A program made the translations under genes and the position numbers. This document shows, one piece after another, positions 47,980 through 63,760 of a stretch of DNA of 64,000 nucleotides. The notes below the pieces were generated by a model. That model made no database searches, had not been told where the DNA came from, and saw only the letters and a list, made by a program, of their open reading frames with translations. The stretch comes from Eledone cirrhosa (Eukaryota > Mollusca > Cephalopoda > Octopoda > Eledonidae): assembly GCA_964016885.1 (NCBI GenBank), contig OZ024743.1:162486992-162550991 (forward strand). Direction: 5' to 3'. Every line of letters starts with the position of its first letter. Position 1 is the first letter of the stretch.

Positions 47980-50900
47980 ACTGACCCATTAGATAACCAG
48001 ACCATCACACTGTCCATTTAGATAACCAGACCAACACGCTGTTCATTTAGATAACCAAACCAGCACACGGACCATTTAGATCGCCAGACCACCACACTGA
48101 CCATTTAGATAACCATACCACTACACTGACCATTGAAATAAAGAGACCACAACACTGACCATTTAGATAACCAGACCACCACACTGACCATTGAGATAAC
48201 AAGACGACCAAACTCTCCATTTAGATAACCAGACCATCACACTGACCATTTAGATAACCAGACCACCACACTGACCATTGAGATAACCAGACCACCACAC
48301 TGTCCATTGATATAATCAGACCACCACACTGTCCATTTAGATAACCAGACCATCACACTGACCATTTAGATAACCAGACCACCATATTGAACATCTAGAT
48401 AACCAGACCACCAGGCTGACCATTTAGATAACCAGACCATCACACTGACCATTGAGATAACCAGACCACCACTCTGACCATTTAGATTACCAGACCACCA
48501 CACTGTCCATTTAGATACCAAGACCACCACACTGTCCATTTAGATAACCAGACCACCACACTTTCCATTTAGATAACCAGACCACCACACTGTCCCTTTA
48601 TATAACCAGACCACCACACTTTCCGTTTAGATAACCAGACCACCACACTGTCCATTTATATAACCCGACCACCACACTGTCCATCAGATGACCTGACAAC
48701 CACATTTTCCATTTAGATAACCAGACCACCACACTGTCCATTGAGATAACCAGACCACCACACTGTCCATTTAGATAACCAGACCACCACACTGTCCATT
48801 TAGATAACCAGACCACCACACTGTCCATTTAGATAACCAGACCACCACAGTGTCTATTGAGATAACCAAACCACCACATTTTCCATTGAGATAAACAGAC
48901 CACCACACTGACCAATTAGATAACCGGACCATCACACTGTCCATTTAGATAACCAGACCACCACAGTGTCTATTGAGATAACCAGACCACCACATTTTCC
49001 ATGGAGAAAAACAGACCACCACACTGACCATTTAGATAACCAGACCACCACACTGTCCATTTAGATAACAAGACCACCACACTGACCATTTAGATAACCA
49101 GACCACCACACTGACCATATAGATAACCAGACCACCACACTGACCATTTAGATAACCAAACCACCACACTGACCAATTAGATAACAAGACCACCACACAG
49201 TCCATTTAGATAACCAGACCACCACACTGTCGATTGAGATAACGACACCACAACACTGACCAATTAGATAACCAGACCACGACACTGACCATGTACATGA
49301 CCAGACTACCACACTGACCATCTAGATAACTAGACCACCACACTGTCCATTTAGATACCAAGACCACCACACTGTACATTTAGATAACCAGACCATCACA
49401 CTGTCCATCAGATAACCAGACGACCACACTTTCCATTTAGATAACCAGACCACCACACTGTCCATTGAGATAACCAGACCACCACACTGTCCATTCAGAT
49501 AACCAGACTATCACACTGACCATTGAGATTACAAGACCACCACACTGACCATCTAGATAACCAGACCACCAGACTGTCCAATTAGATAACCAGACCACCA
49601 CACTGACCATTTAGATAACCAGACCACCACACTGACCATTTAGATAACCAGACAACCACACTGACCATTTAGATAACCAGACCACCACACTGACCATTTA
49701 GATAACCAGACCACCACACTGTCCATTTAGATAACCAGACCACCACACTGTCCATTCAGATAACCAGACCACCACACTGACCATTGAGATGACCAGACGA
49801 CCACACTGACCATTGAGATGACCAGACCACCACACTGACCATTGAGATGACCAGACGACCACACTGACCATTTAGATAACCAGACCACCACACTGACCAA
49901 TTAGATGACCAGACTACGACACTAACTACTGAGATAACCACACCACCACACTGACCATCTACATGACCAGACCACCACACTAACTACTGAGATAACAAGA
50001 CCACCACACTGACCATTTAGATAACCAGACCATCACACTGACCATTGAGATAACCAGAGCACAACACTGACAAGCTAGATAACCAGACCAGCACACTGTC
50101 TATTTAGATACCAAGACCGCCACACTGTCCGTTTAGATAACCAGACCACCACACTGTCCATTTAGATAACCAGACCACCACACTGTCCATTTAGATAACC
50201 AGACCACCACACTGACCATTTAGATAACCAGACCACCACACTGACCATCTACATGACCAGACCACCACACTAACTACTGAGATAACAAGACCACCACACT
50301 GACCATTTAGATAACCAGACCATCACACTGACCATTGAGATAACCAGAGCACAACACTGACAAGCTAGATAACCAGACCAGCACACTGTCTATTTAGATA
50401 CCAAGACCGCCACACTGTCCGTTTAGATAACCAGACCACCACACTGTCCATTTAGATAACCAGACCACCACACTGTCCATTTAGATAACCAGACCACCAC
50501 ACTGTCCATTTAGATAACCAGACCACCACACTGTCAATCAGATAACCAGTCGACTACACTTTCCATTTAGATAACCAGACCACCACACTGTCCATTGAGA
50601 TAACCAGACCACCACACTTTCCATTTAGATAACCAGACCACCGCACTGTCCATTTAGATAACCAGACCACCACACTGTCCATTTAGATAACCAGACCACC
50701 ACACTTTCCATTTAGATAACCAGACCACCACACTGTCCATTGAGATAACCAGACCACCACACTGTCCATTTAGATAACCAGACCACCACACTGTCCATTT
50801 AGATAACCAGACCACCACACTGTCCATTTAGATAACCAGACCACCACACTGTCCATTTAGATAACCAGACCACCACACTTTCCATTTAGATAACCAGACC

Positions 50901-53900
50901 ACCACACTGTCCATTGAGATAACCAGACCACCACACTGTCCATTTAGATAACCAGACCACCACACTGACAATTTAGATAACCAGACAACCACACTGTCCA
51001 TTTAGATAACCAGACCACCTCACTGTCCATTGAGATAACCAGACCACCACACTGTCCATTTAGATAACCAGACCACCACACTGTCCATTTAGATAACCAG
51101 ACCACCACGCTGTCTATCAGATAACCAGACGACCACACTTTCCATTTAGATAACCAGACCACCACACTGACCCATTAGATAACCAGACCATCACACTGTC
51201 CATCAGATAACCAGACGACCACACTTTCCATTTAGATAACCAGACCACCACACTGTCCATTGAGATAACCAGACCACCACACTGTCCATTCAGATAACCA
51301 GACTATCACACTGACCATTGAGATTACAAGACCACCACACTGACCATCTAGATAACCAGACCACCAGACTGTCCAATTAGATAACCAGACCACCACACTG
51401 ACCATTTAGATAACCAGACCACCACACTGACCATTTAGATAACCAGACCACCACACTGACCATTTAGATAACCAGACAACCACACTGACCATTTAGATAA
51501 CCAGACCACCACACTGACCATTTAGATAACCAGACAACCACACTGTCCATTTAGATAACCAGACCACCACACTGTCCATTTAGATAACCAGACCACCACA
51601 CTGTCCATTCAGATAACCAGACAACCACACTGACCATTTAGATAACCAGACCACCACACTGTCCATTTAGATAACCAGACCACCACACTGACCATTTAGA
51701 TAACCAGACAACCACACTGTCCATTTAGATAACCAGACCACCACACTGTCCATTTAGATAACCAGACCACCACACTGTCCATTTAGATAACCAGACCACC
51801 ACGCTGTCTATCAGATAACCAGACGACCACACTTTCCATTTAGATAACCAGACCACCACACTGACCCATTAGATAACCAGACCATCACACTGTCCATCAG
51901 ATAACCAGACGACCACACTTTCCATTTAGATAACCAGACCACCACACTGTCCATTGAGATAACCAGACCACCACACTGTCCATTCAGATAACCAGACTAT
52001 CACACTGACCATTGAGATTACAAGACCACCACACTGACCATCTAGATAACCAGACCACCAGACTGTCCAATTAGATAACCAGACCACCACACTGACCATT
52101 TAGATAACCAGACCACCACACTGACCATTTAGATAACCAGACCACCACACTGACCATTTAGATAACCAGACAACCACACTGACCATTTAGATAACCAGAC
52201 CACCACACTGACCATTTAGATAACCAGACCACCACACTGTCCATTTAGATAACCAGACCACCACACTGTCCATTCAGATAACCAGACCACCACACTGACT
52301 ATTGAGATGACCAGACGACCACATTCTCCGTTAAACAACCAGACCACCACACTGTCCATTTAGATAACCAGACCACCACACTGTCCATTTAGATAACCAG
52401 ACCACCACGCTGTCTATCAGATAACCAGACGACCACACTTTCCATTTAGATAACCAGACCACCACACTGACCCATTAGATAACCAGACCATCACACTGTC
52501 CATTTAGATAACCAGACCAACACGCTGTTCATTTAGATAACCAAACCAGCACACGGACCATTTAGATCGCCAGACCACCACACTGACCATTTAGATAACC
52601 ATACCACTACACTGACCATTGAAATAAAGAGACCACAACACTGACCATTTAGATAACCAAACCACCACACTGACCATTGAGATAACAAGACGACCAAACT
52701 CTCCATTTAGATAACCAGACCATCACACTGACCATTTAGATAACCAGACCACCACACTGACCATTGAGATAACCAGACCACCACACTGTCCATTGATATA
52801 ATCAGACCACCACACTGTCCATTTAGATAACCAGACCATCACACTGACCATTTAGATAACCAGACCACCATACTGAACATCTAGATAACCAGACCACCAG
52901 GCTGACCATTTAGATAACCAGACCATCACACTGACCATTGAGATAACCAGACCACCACTCTGACCATTTAGATTACCAGACCACCACACTGTCCATTTAG
53001 ATACCAAGACCACCACACTGTCCATTTAGATAACCAGACCACCACACTTTCCATTTAGATAACCAGACCACCACACTGTCCCTTTATATAACCAGACCAC
53101 CACACTTTCCGTTTAGATAACCAGACCACCACACTGTCCATTTATATAACCCGACCACCACACTGTCCATCAGATGACCTGACAACCACATTTTCCATTT
53201 AGATAACCAGACCACCACACTGTCCATTGAGATAACCAGACCACCACACTGTCCATTTAGATAACCAGACCACCACACTGTCCATTTAGATAACCAGACC
53301 ACCACACTGTCCATTTAGATAACCAGACCACCACAGTGTCTATTGAGATAACCAGACCACCACATTTTCCATTGAGATAAACAGACCACCACACTGACCA
53401 ATTAGATAACCGGACCATCACACTGTCCATTTAGATAACCAGACCACCACAGTGTCTATTGAGATAACCAGACCACCACATTTTCCATGGAGAAAAACAG
53501 ACCACCACACTGACCATTTAGATAACCAGACCACCACACTGTCCATTTAGATAACAAGACCACCACACTGACCATTTAGATAACCAGACCACCACACTGA
53601 CCATATAGATAACCAGACCACCACACTGACCATTTAGATAACCAAACCACCACACTGACCAATTAGATAACAAGACCACCACACAGTCCATTTAGATAAC
53701 CAGACCACCACACTGTCCATTGAGATAACGACACCACAACACTGACCAATTAGATAACCAGACCACCACACTGACCATGTACATGACCAGACTACCACAC
53801 TGACCATCTAGATAACTAGACCACCACACTGTCCATTTAGATACCAAGACCACCACACTGTACATTTAGATAACCAGACCATCACACTGTCCATCAGATA

Positions 53901-56900
53901 ACCAGACGACCACACTTTCCATTTAGATAACCAGACCACCACACTGTCCATTGAGATAACCAGACCACCACACTGTCCATTCAGATAACCAGACTATCAC
54001 ACTGACCATTGAGATTACAAGACCACCACACTGACCATCTAGATAACCAGACCACCAGACTGTCCAATTAGATAACCAGACCACCACACTGACCATTTAG
54101 ATAACCAGACCACCACACTGACCATTTAGATAACCAGACAACCACACTGACCATTTAGATAACCAGACCACCACACTGACCATTTAGATAACCAGACCAC
54201 CACACTGTCCATTTAGATAACCAGACCACCACACTGTCCATTCAGATAACCAGACCACCACACTGACCATTGAGATGACCAGACGACCACACTGACCATT
54301 GAGATGACCAGACCACCACACTGACCATTGAGATGACCAGACGACCACACTGACCATTTAGATAACCAAACCACCACACTGACCATTTAGATAACCAGAC
54401 CACCACACTGTCCATTTAGATAACCAGACCACCACACTGTCCATTCAGATAACCAGACCACCACACTGACCATTGAGATGACCAGACGACCACACTGACC
54501 ATTGAGATGACCAGACCACCACACTGACCATTGAGATGACCAGACGACCACACTGACCATTTAGATAACCAGACCACCACACTGACCAATTAGATGACCA
54601 GACTACGACACTAACTACTGAGATAACCACACCACCACACTGACCATCTACATGACCAGACCACCACACTAACTACTGAGATAACAAGACCACCACACTG
54701 ACCATTTAGATAACCAGACCATCACACTGACCATTGAGATAACCAGAGCACAACACTGACAAGCTAGATAACCAGACCAGCACACTGTCTATTTAGATAC
54801 CAAGACCGCCACACTGTCCGTTTAGATAACCAGACCACCACACTGTCCATTTAGATAACCAGACCACCACACTGTCCATTTAGATAACCAGACCACCACA
54901 CTGACCATTTAGATAACCAGACCACCACACTGACCATCTACATGACCAGACCACCACACTAACTACTGAGATAACAAGACCACCACACTGACCATTTAGA
55001 TAACCAGACCATCACACTGACCATTGAGATAACCAGAGCACAACACTGACAAGCTAGATAACCAGACCAGCACACTGTCTATTTAGCTACCAAGACCGCC
55101 ACACTGTCCGTTTAGATAACCAGACCGCCACACTGTCCATTTAGATAACCAGACCACCACACTGTCCATTTAGATAACCAGACCACCACACTGTCCATTT
55201 AGATAACCAGACCACCACACTGTCAATCAGATAACCAGTCGACTACACTTTCCATTTAGATAACCATACCACCACACTGTCCATTGAGATAACCAGACCA
55301 CCACACTTTCCATTTAGATAACCAGACCACCGCACTGTCCATTTAGATAACCAGACCACCACACTGTCCATTTAGATAACCAGACCACCACACTTTCCAT
55401 TTAGATAACCAGACCACCACACTGTCCATTGAGATAACCAGACCACCACACTGTCCATTTAGATAACCAGACCACCACACTGTCCATTTAGATAACCAGA
55501 CCACCACACTGTCCATTTAGATAACCAGACCACCACACTGTCCATTTAGATAACCAGACCACCACACTTTCCATTTAGATAACCAGACCACCACACTGTC
55601 CATTGAGATAACCAGACCACCACACTGTCCATTTAGATAACCAGACCACCACACTGACCATTTAGATAACCAGACAACCACACTGTCCATTTAGATAACC
55701 AGACCACCTCACTGTCCATTGAGATAACCAGACCACCACACTGTCCATTTAGATAACCAGACCACCACACTGTCCATTTAGATAACCAGACCACCACGCT
55801 GTCTATCAGATAACCAGACGACCACACTTTCCATTTAGATAACCAGACCACCACACTGACCCATTAGATAACCAGACCATCACACTGTCCATTTAGATAA
55901 CCAGACCAACACGCTGTTCATTTAGATAACCAAACCAGCACACGGACCATTTAGATCGCCAGACCACCACACTGACCATTTAGATAACCATACCACTACA
56001 CTGACCATTGAAATAAAGAGACCACAACACTGACCATTTAGATAACCAGACCACCACACTGACCATTGAGATAACAAGACGACCAAACTCTCCATTTAGA
56101 TAACCAGACCATCACACTGACCATTTAGATAACCAGACCACCACACTGACCATTGAGATAACCAGACCACCACACTGTCCATTGATATAATCAGACCACC
56201 ACACTGTCCATTTAGATAACCAGACCATCACACTGACCATTTAGATAACCAGACCACCATATTGAACTTCTAGATAACCAGACCACCAGGCTGACCATTT
56301 AGATAACCAGACCATCACACTGACCATTGAGATAACCAGACCACCACTCTGACCATTTAGATTACCAGACCACCACACTGTCCATTTAGATACCAAGACC
56401 ACCACACTGTCCATTTAGATAACCAGACCACCACACTTTCCATTTAGATAACCAGACCACCACACTGTCCCTTTATATAACCAGACCACCACACTTTCCG
56501 TTTAGATAACCAGACCACCACACTGTCCATTTATATAACCCGACCACCACACTGTCCATCAGATGACCTGACAACCACATTTTCCATTTAGATAACCAGA
56601 CCACCACACTGTCCATTGAGATAACCAGACCACCACACTGTCCATTTAGATAACCAGACCACCACACTGTCCATTTAGATAACCAGACCACCACACTGTC
56701 CATTTAGATAACCAGACCACCACAGTGTCTATTGAGATAACCAGACCACCACATTTTCCATTGAGATAAACAGACCACCACACTGACCAATTAGATAACC
56801 GGACCATCACACTGTCCATTTAGATAACCAGACCACCACAGTGTCTATTGAGATAACCAGACCACCACATTTTCCATGGAGAAAAACAGACCACCACACT

Positions 56901-59900
56901 GACCATTTAGATAACCAGACCACCACACTGTCCATTTAGATAACAAGACCACCACACTGACCATTTCGATAACCAGACCACCACACTGACCATTGAGATA
57001 ACCAGACCACCACACTGACCAATTAGATAACCAGAGCATCATACTGTCCAATTAGATAACCAGACCACCACACTGACCATTGAGATAACCAGACCACCAC
57101 ACTGACCAATTAGATAACCAGAGCATCATACTGTCCAATTAGATAACCAGAACACCACACTGTCCATTTAGATAACCAGACCACCACACTGTCCATTGAG
57201 ATAACGACACCACCACACAGACCATCTAGATAACCTGACCGCCACACTGACCATTGAGATAACCAGACCACCATACTGACCATTTAGATAACCAGACGAC
57301 CACACTTTCTATTTAGATAACCAGACCACCACACTGTCCATTTATATAACCAGACCACCACACGTTCCATTTAGATAACCAGACCACCACAATGTCCATT
57401 TATATAACCAGACCACCACACTGTCCATTGAGATAACCAGACCACCACACTGACCATCTAGATAACCAGACCACCACACTGACCATTTAGATAACCAGAC
57501 AACCACACTGACCATTTAGATAACCAGACCACCACACTGACCATTTAGATAACCAGACAACCACACTGACCATTTAGATAACCAGACCACCACACTGACC
57601 ATTTAGATAACCAGACCACCACACTGTCCATTTAGATAACCAGACCACCACACTGTCCATTCAGATAACCAGACCACCACACTGTCCATTCAGATAACCC
57701 GACCACCACACTGTCAATTGAGATAACCAGACCACCACATTGTCCATTGAGATAACCAGACCACCACACTGACGAATTAGATAACCGGACCATCACACTG
57801 CCCATAGAGAGAACCAAGCCCCCACATTTTCCATTGAGATAACCAGACCACCACACTGACAATTTAGATAACCAGACGACCACACTTTCCATCTAGATAA
57901 CCAGACCACCACACTGACCAATTAGATAACCAGACCACCACATTGTCCATTGAGATAACCATACCACCACACTGTCCATTTAGATGACCAGACCACCACA
58001 GTGACCATTTAGATTACCAGACCACCACACTGACCATATAGATAACCAGACCACCACACTGACCATTTAGATAACCAAACCACCACACTGACCATATAGA
58101 TAACCAGACAACCACACTGACCATTTAGATAACCAGACCACCACACTGACAATTTAGATAACCAGACGACCACACTTTCCATCTAGATAACCAGACCACC
58201 ACACTGACCATATAGATAACCAGACCACCACACTGACCATTTAGATAACCAGACCACCACACTGTCCATTTAGATAACCAGACCACCACACTGTCCATTT
58301 AGATAACCAGACCACCACACTGTCCATTTAGATAACCAGACCACCACACTGTCCATTTAGATAACCAGACCACCACACTGTCAATCAGATAACCAGTCGA
58401 CTACACTTTCCATTTAGATAACCAGACCACCACACTGTCCATTGAGATAACCAGACCACCACACTTTCCATTTAGATAACCAGACCACCACACTGTCCAT
58501 TTAGATAACCAGACCACCACACTGTCCATTTAGATAACCAGACCACCACACTTTCCATTTAGATAACCAGACCACCACACTGTCCAAAGAGATAACCAGA
58601 CCACCACACTGTCCATTTAGATAACCAGACCACCACACTGTCCATTTAGATAACCAGACCACCACACTGTCCATTTAGATAACCAGACCACAACACTGTC
58701 CATTTAGATAACCAGACCACCACACTTTCCATTTAGATAACCAGACCACCACACTGTCCATTGAGATAACCAGACCACCACACTGTCCATTTAGATAACC
58801 AGACCACCACACTGACCATTTAGATAACCAGACAACCACACTGTCCATTTAGATAACCAGACCACCTCACTGTCCATTGAGATAACCAGACCACCACACT
58901 GTCCATTTAGATAACCAGACCACCACACTGTCCATTTAGATAACCAGACCACCACGCTGTCTATCAGATAACCAGACGACCACACTTTCCATTTAGATAA
59001 CCAGACCACCACACTGACCCATTAGATAACCAGACCATCACACTGTCCATTTAGATAACCAGACCAACACGCTGTTCATTTAGATAACCAAACCAGCACA
59101 CGGACCATTTAGATCGCCAGACCACCACACTGACCATTTAGATAACCATACCACTACACTGACCATTGAAATAAAGAGACCACAACACTGACCATTTAGA
59201 TAACCAGACCACCACACTGACCATTGAGATAACAAGACGACCAAACTCTCCATTTAGATAACCAGACCATCACACTGACCATTTAGATAACCAGACCACC
59301 ACACTGACCATTGAGATAACCAGACCACCACACTGTCCATTGATATAATCAGACCACCACACTGTCCATTTAGATAACCAGACCATCACACTGACCATTT
59401 AGATAACCAGACCACCATATTGAACGTCTAGATAACCAGACCACCAGGCTGACCATTTAGATAACCAGACCATCACACTGACCATTGAGATAACCAGACC
59501 ACCACTCTGAGCATTTAGATTACCAGACCACCACACTGTCCATTTAGATACCAAGACCACCACACTGTCCATTTAGATTACCAGACCACCACACTTTCCA
59601 TTTAGATAACCAGACCACCACACTGTCCCTTTATATAACCAGACCACCACACTTTCCGTTTAGATAACCAGACCACCACACTGTCCATTTATATAACCCG
59701 ACCACCACACTGTCCATCAGATGACCTGACAACCACATTTTCCATTTAGATAACCAGACCACCACACTGTCCATTGAGATAACCAGACCACCACACTGTC
59801 CATTTAGATAACCAGACCACCACACTGTCCATTTAGATAACCAGACCACCACACTGTCCATTTAGATAACCAGACCACCACAGTGTCTATTGAGATAACC

Positions 59901-62900
59901 AGACCACCACATTTTCCATTGAGATAACCAGACCACCACACTGACCAATTAGATAACCGGACCATCACACTGTCCATTTAGATAACCAGACCACCACAGT
60001 GTCTATTGAGATAACCAGACCACCACATTTTCCATGGAGAAAAACAGACCACCACACTGACCATTTAGATAACCAGACCACCACACTGTCCATTTAGATA
60101 ACAAGACCACCACACTGACCATTTCGATAACCAGACCACCACACTGACCATTGAGATAACCAGACCACCACACTGACCAATTAGATAACCAGAGCATCAT
60201 ACTGTCCAATTAGATAACCAGACCACCACACTGTCCATTTAGATAACCAGACCACCACACTGTCCATTGAGATAACGACACCACCACACAGACCATCTAG
60301 ATAACCTGACCGCCACACTGACCATTGAGATAACCAGACCACCATACTGACCATTTAGATAACCAGACGACCACACTTTCTATTTAGATAACCAGACCAC
60401 CACACTGTCCATTTATATAACCAGACCACCACACGTTCCATTTAGATAACCAGACCACCACAATGTCCATTTATATAACCAGACCACCACACTGTCCATT
60501 GAGATAACCAGACCACCACACTGACCATCTAGATAACCAGACCACCACACTGACCATTTAGATAACCAGACAACCACACTGACCATTTAGATAACCAGAC
60601 CACCACACTGACCATTTAGATAACCAGACAACCACACTGACCATTTAGATAACCAGACCACCACACTGACCATTTAGATAACCAGACCACCACACTGTCC
60701 ATTTAGATAACCAGACCACCACACTGTCCATTCAGATAACCAGACCACCACACTGTCCATTCAGATAACCCGACCACCACACTGTCAATTGAGATAACCA
60801 GACCACCACATTGTCCATTGAGATAACCAGACCACCACACTGACGAATTAGATAACCGGACCATCACACTGCCCATAGAGAGAACCAAGCTCCCACATTT
60901 TCCATTGAGATAACCAGACCACCACACTGACAATTTAGATAACCAGACGACCACACTTTCCATCTAGATAACCAGACCACCACACTGACCAATTAGATAA
61001 CCAGACCACCACATTGTCCATTGAGATAACCATACCACCACACTGTCCATTTAGATGACCAGACCACCACAGTGACCATTTAGATTACCAGACCACCACA
61101 CTGACCATATAGATAACCAGACCACCACACTGACCATTTAGATAACCAAACCACCACACTGACCATATAGATAACCAGACAACCACACTGACCATTTAGA
61201 TAACCAGACCACCACACTGACAATTTAGATAACCAGACGACCACACTTTCCATCTAGATAACCAGACCACCACACTGACCATATAGATAACCAGACCACC
61301 ACACTGACCATTTAGATAACCAGACCACCACACTGTCCATTTAGATAACCAGACCACCACACTGTCCATTTAGATAACCAGACCACCACACTGTCCATTT
61401 AGATAACCAGACCACCACACTGTCCATTTAGATAACCAGACCACCACACTGTCAATCAGATAACCAGTCGACTACACTTTCCATTTAGATAACCAGACCA
61501 CCACACTGTCCATTGAGATAACCAGACCACCACACTTTCCATTTAGATAACCAGACCACCACACTGTCCATTTAGATAACCAGACCACCACACTGTCCAT
61601 TTAGATAACCAGACCACCACACTTTCCATTTAGATAACCAGACCACCACACTGTCCAAAGAGATAACCAGACCACCACACTGTCCATTTAGATAACCAGA
61701 CCATCACACTGTCCATTTAGATAACCAGACCAACACGCTGTTCATTTAGATAACCAAACCAGCACACGGACCATTTAGATCGCCAGACCACCACACTGAC
61801 CATTTAGATAACCATACCACTACACTGACCATTGAAATAAAGAGACCACAACACTGACCATTTAGATAACCAGACCACCACACTGACCATTGAGATAACA
61901 AGACGACCAAACTCTCCATTTAGATAACCAGACCATCACACTGACCATTTAGATAACCAGACCACCACACTGACCATTGAGATAACCAGACCACCACACT
62001 GTCCATTGATATAATCAGACCACCACACTGTCCATTTAGATAACCAGACCATCACACTGACCATTTAGATAACCAGACCACCATATTGAACGTCTAGATA
62101 ACCAGACCACCAGGCTGACCATTTAGATAACCAGACCATCACACTGACCATTGAGATAACCAGACCACCACTCTGACCATTTAGATTACCAGACCACCAC
62201 ACTGTCCATTTAGATACCAAGACCACCACACTGTCCATTTAGATTACCAGACCACCACACTTTCCATTTAGATAACCAGACCACCACACTGTCCCTTTAT
62301 ATAACCAGACCACCACACTTTCCGTTTAGATAACCAGACCACCACACTGTCCATTTATATAACCCGACCACCACACTGTCCATCAGATGACCTGACAACC
62401 ACATTTTCCATTTAGATAACCAGACCACCACACTGTCCATTGAGATAACCAGACCACCACACTGTCCATTTAGATAACCAGACCACCACACTGTCCATTT
62501 AGATAACCAGACCACCACACTGTCCATTTAGATAACCAGACCACCACAGTGTCTATTGAGATAACCAGACCACCACATTTTCCATTGAGATAACCAGACC
62601 ACCACACTGACCAATTAGATAACCGGACCATCACACTGTCCATTTAGATAACCAGACCACCACAGTGTCTATTGAGATAACCAGACCACCACATTTTCCA
62701 TGGAGAAAAACAGACCACCACACTGACCATTTAGATAACCAGACCACCACACTGTCCATTTAGATAACAAGACCACCACACTGACCATTTCGATAACCAG
62801 ACCACCACACTGACCATTGAGATAACCAGACCACCACACTGACCATTTAGATAACCAGAGCATCATACTGTCCAATTAGATAACCAGACCACCACACTGT

Positions 62901-63760
62901 CCATTTAGATAACCAGACCACCACACTGTCCATTGAGATAACGACACCACCACACAGACCATCTAGATAACCTGACCGCCACACTGACCATTGAGATAAC
63001 CAGACCACCATACTGACCATTTAGATAACCAGACGACCACACTTTCTATTTAGATAACCAGACCACCAAACTGTCCATTTATATAACCAGACCACCACAC
63101 GTTCCATTTAGATAACCAGACCACCACAATGTCCATTTATATAACCAGACCACCACACTGTCCATTGAGATAACCAGACCACCACACTGACCATCTAGAT
63201 AACCAGACCACCACACTGACCATTTAGATAACCAGACAACCACACTGACCATTTAGATAACCAGACCACCACACTGACCATTTAGATAACCAGACAACCA
63301 CACTGACCATTTAGATAACCAGACCACCACACTGACCATTTAGATAACCAGACCACCACACTGTCCATTTAGATAACCAGACCACCACACTGTCCATTCA
63401 GATAACCAGACCACCACACTGTCCATTCAGATAACCCGACCACCACACTGTCAATTGAGATAACCAGACCACCACATTGTCCATTGAGATAACCAGACCA
63501 CCACACTGACGAATTAGATAACCGGACCATCACACTGCCCATAGAGAGAACCAAGCCCCCACATTTTCCATTGAGATAACCAGACCACCACACTGACAAT
63601 TTAGATAACCAGACGACCACACTTTCCATCTAGATAACCAGACCACCACACTGACCAATTAGATAACCGGACCATCACACTGTCCATTTAGATAACCAGA
63701 CCACCACAGTGTCTATTGAGATAACCAGACCACCACATTTTCCATGGAGAAAAACAGACC
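47980..63760. repeat. higher-order repeat blocks within the satellite
   Basis: A block of about 1035 bp, from a GACCCATTAGATAACC variant through TTTAGATCGCC to TTCCATGGAGAAAAACAG, recurs at about 47980-49015, 52466-53501, 55855-56890, 59013-60048 and 61690-62714. Its end alone recurs near 63741. Inside each copy a stretch of about 230 bp (starting at 48598, 53084, 56473, 59631, 62297) translates identically in all five. Spacer lengths between blocks differ. Confidence 0.9.
49952..50531. repeat. 290-bp (10-unit) tandem duplication in the satellite
   Basis: The rare variants ACCATCTACATGACC and AACTACTGAGATAACAAGA occur near 49950-50000 and again 290 bp later. The same 290-bp pair recurs at about 54640-55220, so this duplication preceded the larger one of 4689 bp. 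Confidence 0.85.
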